Below, piece by piece: positions 60,606 to 64,000 of a stretch of DNA of 64,000 nt. The notes under the pieces were generated by a model. It saw nothing but the letters and a program-made list of their open reading frames with translations, was not told the DNA's origin and did no database searches. The DNA comes from Rhodoferax_B ferrireducens_A (GTDB taxonomy: Bacteria; Pseudomonadota; Gammaproteobacteria; Burkholderiales; Burkholderiaceae_C): assembly GCF_031458075.1 (NCBI RefSeq), contig NZ_JAVDXT010000004.1, positions 434,001 through 498,000 of the forward strand, in the 5' to 3' direction. Made by a program: the position numbers and the translations under genes. Each line of letters opens with the position of its first letter. Position 1 is the first letter of the stretch.

Positions 60606-60702
60606 CCCAGAGCATCCGTGGAACTGGCTTTGCCAGGCCACTGGATGCGCCCCTGCAAGGGGGTGGGCGCAAAGCGCTTGCGCTGTAGCCTGGGGGTGTA
60701 CC
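60606..60702 (-). repeat. Long dispersed repeat B, copy 2
   Basis: The reverse complement reads GTACACCCCCAGGCTACAGC, then CCCCTTGCAGGGG and CCTGGCAAAGCCAGTTCC, matching the copy at 28518-28615 over most of its length. It lies between phaA and phaB, 19 bases before the phaB start. Confidence 0.85.
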
Positions 60703-60721
60703 AATAACTCAGGAGATAAAA

Positions 60722-61459
60722 ATGGGACAAAAAGTAGCGTACGTGACCGGCGGCATGGGTGGCATCGGGACCGCCATTTGCCAGCGGCTGCACCAGGATG
60801 GCTTCAAGGTCATCGCCGGCTGCGGCCCGACCCGCGACCACGCCAAGTGGATCGCTGAACAAGCGGCCCTGGGCTTTACCTTCTACGCTTCGGTGGGCAA
60901 TGTCGGCGCGTGGGAATCCACCGTCGAGGCCTTCACCAAGACCAAGGCCGAGCACGGCAGCATCGACGTGCTGGTGAACAACGCCGGCATCACCAAGGAC
61001 CGTATGTTCCTGAAGATGTCGCGCGAAGACTGGGATTCGGTGATCGAAACCAACCTGAACAGCATGTTCAATGTCACCAAGCAAGTGGTGGCCGACATGG
61101 TGGAAAAGGGCTGGGGCCGCATCATCAACATCAGTAGCGTGAACGGTGAAAAAGGCCAGGCCGGCCAAACCAACTACTCGGCTGCCAAAGCCGGCATGCA
61201 TGGTTTCTCCATGGCCCTGGCGCAAGAGCTGGCCACCAAGGGCGTGACGGTCAACACCGTCAGCCCTGGCTACATCGGCACCGACATGGTCAACGCCATC
61301 CGTGAAGACGTGCTGGCCAAGATCGTGGCCACTGTGCCCGTCAAACGCCTGGGCAAGCCCAGCGAAATCGCCTCCATCATCGCCTGGTTGGCGTCGGAAG
61401 AAGGTGGCTACGCTACCGGCGCCGACTTCTCGGTCAACGGTGGTCTGCACATGGGCTGA
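60722..61459 (+). CDS. phaB: Acetoacetyl-CoA reductase PhaB
   Basis: A 245-residue short-chain dehydrogenase reducing acetoacetyl-CoA to (R)-3-hydroxybutyryl-CoA with NADPH. The cofactor loop is TGGMGGIG near residue 12; the catalytic triad is in INISSVNGEKGQAGQTNYSAAK (Ser, Tyr, Lys, split across residues 138-155). An AGGAG site precedes the ATG. A strong terminator follows. Confidence 0.97.
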   Translation: MGQKVAYVTGGMGGIGTAICQRLHQDGFKVIAGCGPTRDHAKWIAEQAALGFTFYASVGNVGAWESTVEAFTKTKAEHGSIDVLVNNAGITKDRMFLKMSREDWDSVIETNLNSMFNVTKQVVADMVEKGWGRIINISSVNGEKGQAGQTNYSAAKAGMHGFSMALAQELATKGVTVNTVSPGYIGTDMVNAIREDVLAKIVATVPVKRLGKPSEIASIIAWLASEEGGYATGADFSVNGGLHMG

Positions 61460-61477
61460 TCGCTCCTGGGCTGCTGC

Positions 61478-61503
61478 AAAAACCCGCTTCGGCGGGTTTT
61501 TTT
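61478..61503 (+). terminator. Intrinsic terminator after phaB
   Basis: Stem AAAACCCGC/GCGGGTTTT with a stable TTCG loop and a T run. It ends the phaC-phaA-phaB transcript. Confidence 0.9.
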
Positions 61504-61918
61504 ATGGCTGGGATGCAGGCGTGGCAGGCACAGCCGGCACCGGCACGATGGTCACGCTCTCGCGCAGCACGCCGCCGCTTTGCGCGCTGCCTTCCACGCT
61601 GGTGGGGGCGCGCATGCGGGCTTCGCAGGCGATGCGGTCCGCACCCTGGAAGGCGTCGCAGCGCTGCACAGCATTCTTGTCGTACTGGCCGGGTGCGGCC
61701 GTCAGATCGCCGCGGCGGGCTTCGGCCAATGCGCGTTCGGCCTCGATCCGGCAGGTGGCGGCGTTCTGGTTCGAGCTGCCGTTGTTGCACACCGCCATCT
61801 CGCGCTGGTACTGGGCTTGGGCCGCGGCCGATGCTGCGGGGTCGGCGGCCAGGGCGCTGGCGGCCCATAGGCTGGCTGCCAGCAGGCTGCAATATTGGGG
61901 GAATCGATGGAATGGCAT
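61502..61918 (-). CDS. Secreted uncharacterised protein
   Basis: A 138-residue protein with a signal peptide (MPFHRFPQYCSLLAASLWAA, cleavage near ALA) and a short cysteine-containing body (MAVCNNGSSNQNAATCRIEA, VQRCDAFQGADRIACEARMR), so two disulfides are possible. The C-terminus is Val/Pro-rich. I do not recognise a function; similar small proteins occur in related genomes. The ATG at 61918 starts the signal peptide; earlier codons are open but not part of it. It is convergent with phaB. Confidence 0.75.
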   Translation of the reverse strand: MPFHRFPQYCSLLAASLWAASALAADPAASAAAQAQYQREMAVCNNGSSNQNAATCRIEAERALAEARRGDLTAAPGQYDKNAVQRCDAFQGADRIACEARMRAPTSVEGSAQSGGVLRESVTIVPVPAVPATPASQP

Positions 61919-62012
61919 GCGGGAGTCCTTGGGTAACACAGATACGAATATGCACTGCGCCGCGGCGGTGGACTGTGCGCTGCCGCACACAGCTTTCGTG
62001 GTACTCGATTTG

Positions 62013-62072
62013 CTATATTTTTAAGAGCTAATTGCGCAATCAGAATATGCGCTACAGGCCTTTTCTATATAA
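62013..62072 (-). repeat. Dispersed palindromic repeat, copy 12 (at the end of the MocR gene)
   Basis: GCTATATTTTTAAGAGCTAA, then TTGCGCAATCAGAATATGCG and a TTTTCTATAT end. It supplies the final codons and stop of the MocR-type gene, whose stop is at 62052. Confidence 0.75.
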
Positions 62073-63482
62073 ATCCTTGGCCAGCTGACCCAAGGTGGCC
62101 ATGGCGGCTTCCAGTGGTGTGCTCCATGGATGGCCGTAGTTGAGCCGGATGCTGTGGCGCCAGCCCTGGCGGGCCGAGAACATCGGCCCTGGCGCGATGC
62201 TGATGCCTTGGGCCAGGGCCTGCTGGTGCAGCGCCAGGGTGTCGAAGCCTAGCGCAAATTCCACCCACAAAAAATAGCCGCCGCTGGGCTGCACCACCTT
62301 GATGCCGGCCGGGAAGTGGCGGCCCAGCGCAGCCACCAGGTGGGCCTGCTGCGATTCCAGGGTATGGCGCAGCCGACGCAGATGCTTGTCGTAACCGCCG
62401 TGCTGCAGGTAGTCGGCCAGCGCGGCCTGGGCCGGCTGGCTGGCGCTGAGGGTGGTCATCAGCTTCAGGCGTTCTATGGCCGGGCCGAAGCGGCCGGGTG
62501 CCACCCAGCCCACACGGTAGCCGGGCGCCAGGGTTTTGCTGAACGAGCTGCAGTGCATCACCAGGCCCTGGCGGTCAAAGGCCTTGGCGGGCAGCGGCGC
62601 CTGGCTGCCGAAGTACAGCTCGCCATACACATCGTCTTCGATCAGCGGGATCTGGCGGCTGGCCAGCAGCGCTACCAGGCGTTCCTTGCTGGCTGCGGAC
62701 AGGCTGGCGCCTGTGGGGTTCTGGAAGCTGGTCATGAACCAGCAGGCTTTCACCGGGTGGCGCTTCAAAGCCTGCTCCAGCGCGTCCAGGTCCAGGCCGT
62801 GCTGGGGGTGCACCGGGATTTCCAGCGCCCGCATCTTCAGCCGCTCCAGCGCCTGCAGGCTGGCGTAAAAGCCCGGCGACTCCACCGCAATCAGGTCGCC
62901 GGGCTGGGCCACCGCGCTCAGGCACAGGTTCAGCGCCTCCAGTGCACCGCTGGTTACGACCAGTTCTTCGGCCGGCTGGGCCATGCCCATGCCCAGATAG
63001 CGCAGGGCAATCTGCTGGCGCAGGCTGGCGCTGCCTCGGGGCATGTGCTGCACCGATTCCCAGGGCTGGGCGCGGCGCGCGCTGGCCGCCAGCGATTTGG
63101 CCAGGCGCGGCAGCGGGAACAGTTCAGGCGACGGAAAGGCCGAGCCCAGCGGCGCGATGTCGCGTTGCTGGGCCGCACCCAGCACGGAAAAAACCAGTTC
63201 GCTGATGTCCACCTTGGCCGCCACCCGCGCCGGGGCGGGCGCGGCGCGGGCGGTCGCCATGGGCGGTAGCGCCACGGCGCCGGTCACGTAGTAGCCCGAG
63301 CGCTGGCGCGCCCGCACCAGGCCTTTTTCTTCCAGCCGGTAATAGGCCTGGAAGGCGGTAGACGGGCTGATGCCGTGCTGCGCCGTCAGCGTGCGGATCG
63401 ACGGCAGCCGGCTGCCGGGCGCGCGCTGGCCTGAGCGGATGTCGGCCGCTAGCAGCTCGGCCAGCTGTTCGTAACGTTTCAT
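62052..63482 (-). CDS. MocR-type regulator (GntR domain fused to an aminotransferase)
   Basis: A 476-residue protein. The winged-helix domain (1-75; LAADIRSGQRAPGSRLPSIR) is followed by a class I aminotransferase fold with the PLP lysine in SSFSKTLAPGYRVGW (Lys316), EDDVYGELYFGS near 270 and SGGYFLWVEF near 400. MocR regulators sense vitamin B6 or amino-acid derivatives. The target is not obvious; the divergent neighbour is a cytochrome gene. Its last codons come from a copy of the dispersed repeat. Confidence 0.93.
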   Translation of the reverse strand: MKRYEQLAELLAADIRSGQRAPGSRLPSIRTLTAQHGISPSTAFQAYYRLEEKGLVRARQRSGYYVTGAVALPPMATARAAPAPARVAAKVDISELVFSVLGAAQQRDIAPLGSAFPSPELFPLPRLAKSLAASARRAQPWESVQHMPRGSASLRQQIALRYLGMGMAQPAEELVVTSGALEALNLCLSAVAQPGDLIAVESPGFYASLQALERLKMRALEIPVHPQHGLDLDALEQALKRHPVKACWFMTSFQNPTGASLSAASKERLVALLASRQIPLIEDDVYGELYFGSQAPLPAKAFDRQGLVMHCSSFSKTLAPGYRVGWVAPGRFGPAIERLKLMTTLSASQPAQAALADYLQHGGYDKHLRRLRHTLESQQAHLVAALGRHFPAGIKVVQPSGGYFLWVEFALGFDTLALHQQALAQGISIAPGPMFSARQGWRHSIRLNYGHPWSTPLEAAMATLGQLAKDLYRKGL

Positions 63483-63592
63483 GCGTGCTCCAACTGAGCC
63501 GTAGATTTTTGCATTTTTGGCATCTGGTATGGTTTTTTAAATGCCAACTGCTGCTTACCTTGCGGGCCCAAGTCCGGCATGATTTGGCCATC

Positions 63593-64000
63593 GTGAAAAC
63601 CACTCTGCGCTCTCTTGTCCTGCCGTTCCTGCTGGCTGCCGCTGCCAGCCAGGCCGCGCCGCCCGTGTTTGAAGACAGCATCGCCCAGCGCACCCTGGCC
63701 TGCACCGCCTGCCATGGCAAGGAGGGCCGGGCCGCCAGCGATGGCTACTACCCGCGCATCGCCGGCAAGCCGGCCGGCTACCTGTACCACCAGCTGCTGA
63801 ACTTCCGCGACAACCGGCGCCACTACGGGCTGATGACGCAGATGGTCGATCCGCTGAGCGACGCCTATCTGCTGGAGATCGCTCAGTACTTTGCGCAGCT
63901 GGACCTGCCGTATCCCGCGCCCCAGCCGGGCAGCGCGCCCGCCCAGGTGCTGCGCCGCGGCCAGCAGCTGGTGACCCAGGGCGATGCGGCGCGGCGGATC
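63593..64000 (+). CDS. c-type cytochrome, cytochrome c4-like (5' part)
   Basis: Runs off the right edge; about 136 codons are present. GTG at 63593 begins an evident signal peptide (VKTTLRSLVLPFLLAAAASQ, cleavage after AQA-like sequence) and a haem-binding CTACH motif follows at about residue 39 (LACTACHGKEGRAA). A second domain begins near VLRRGQQLVTQGD, as expected of a two-haem cytochrome c4-like or c553-like protein. No ATG fits the frame, so the GTG start is accepted. Located divergently from the MocR gene with about 110 bases between. Confidence 0.85.
   Translation, partial: MKTTLRSLVLPFLLAAAASQAAPPVFEDSIAQRTLACTACHGKEGRAASDGYYPRIAGKPAGYLYHQLLNFRDNRRHYGLMTQMVDPLSDAYLLEIAQYFAQLDLPYPAPQPGSAPAQVLRRGQQLVTQGDAARRI

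Noticed and set aside
1..64000. CRISPR arrays, tRNA or rRNA genes, insertion sequences, prophage genes
   Set aside because: None seen: no regularly spaced repeats, no transposase or integrase motifs, no cloverleaf recognised by eye.

Overview
The window reads as chromosomal DNA of a GC-rich betaproteobacterium, most likely family Comamonadaceae (Burkholderiales). The reasons are the long Bcc-type porins, the divided pqiA, the paired cyanophycin synthetases, a class I phaC-phaA-phaB locus, the ubiquinone hydroxylase Coq7, and two dispersed repeat families that I associate with this family from memory. No tRNA, rRNA, CRISPR array, insertion sequence or prophage was seen. Species cannot be fixed without a search.

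Layout. 1-2.9 kb: overlapping aerobic cobalamin genes cobG-cobH-cobI-cobJ (cobJ runs off the left edge). 3.2-6.3 kb: a DUF2076 protein, creA and minC-minD-minE. 6.4-14.1 kb: a cyanophycin locus with a truncated second synthetase (cphA'), cphA, and divergently an unusual ABC exporter with an N-terminal zinc ribbon plus a DUF1854 protein. 14.2-17.7 kb: an uncharacterised Ala/Lys/Glu-rich protein, a YddA/SbmA-like ABC transporter and a 5'-nucleotidase. 17.7-28.5 kb: a type II secretion system (gspG-H-I-J-K-L-M-N-D-E-F on the minus strand, gspC divergent). 28.6-31.7 kb: ilvA-cobS-cobC with a structured leader before ilvA. 31.8-36.9 kb: an OsmC protein, coq7, two divergent porins and a YlqF-type GTPase. 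36.9-41.0 kb: an Lrp regulator, a cysteine desulfurase-rhodanese fusion, a glycine-zipper lipoprotein and an MFS transporter. 41.1-44.7 kb: pqiA (two genes), pqiB, pqiC. 44.8-54.7 kb: one long minus-strand run encoding a response regulator, a sensor kinase, an AfuABC-like uptake system with two ATPases, a PhnD-like binding protein and a chemoreceptor. 55.0-57.5 kb: aldo/keto reductase, flavin reductase, PgeF and a small membrane protein. 57.5-61.5 kb: phaC, phaA, phaB. 61.5-64 kb: a secreted hypothetical, a MocR regulator and the start of a c-type cytochrome.

How it fits together. The window holds genes for two storage polymers, cyanophycin (nitrogen) and polyhydroxybutyrate (carbon). The cyanophycin locus pairs a normal CphA with a partner that has lost the Mur-ligase P-loop lysine and C-terminal domain, next to an exporter-like protein and a DUF1854 protein. 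The 44.8-54.7 kb run looks like a complete sense-import-swim module for a phosphorylated organic solute, probably a sugar phosphate, although such proteins are often labelled iron transporters. At least twelve copies of a 40-60 bp palindromic repeat are scattered through the window; about nine lie inside or across the end of genes, where they encode protein segments.
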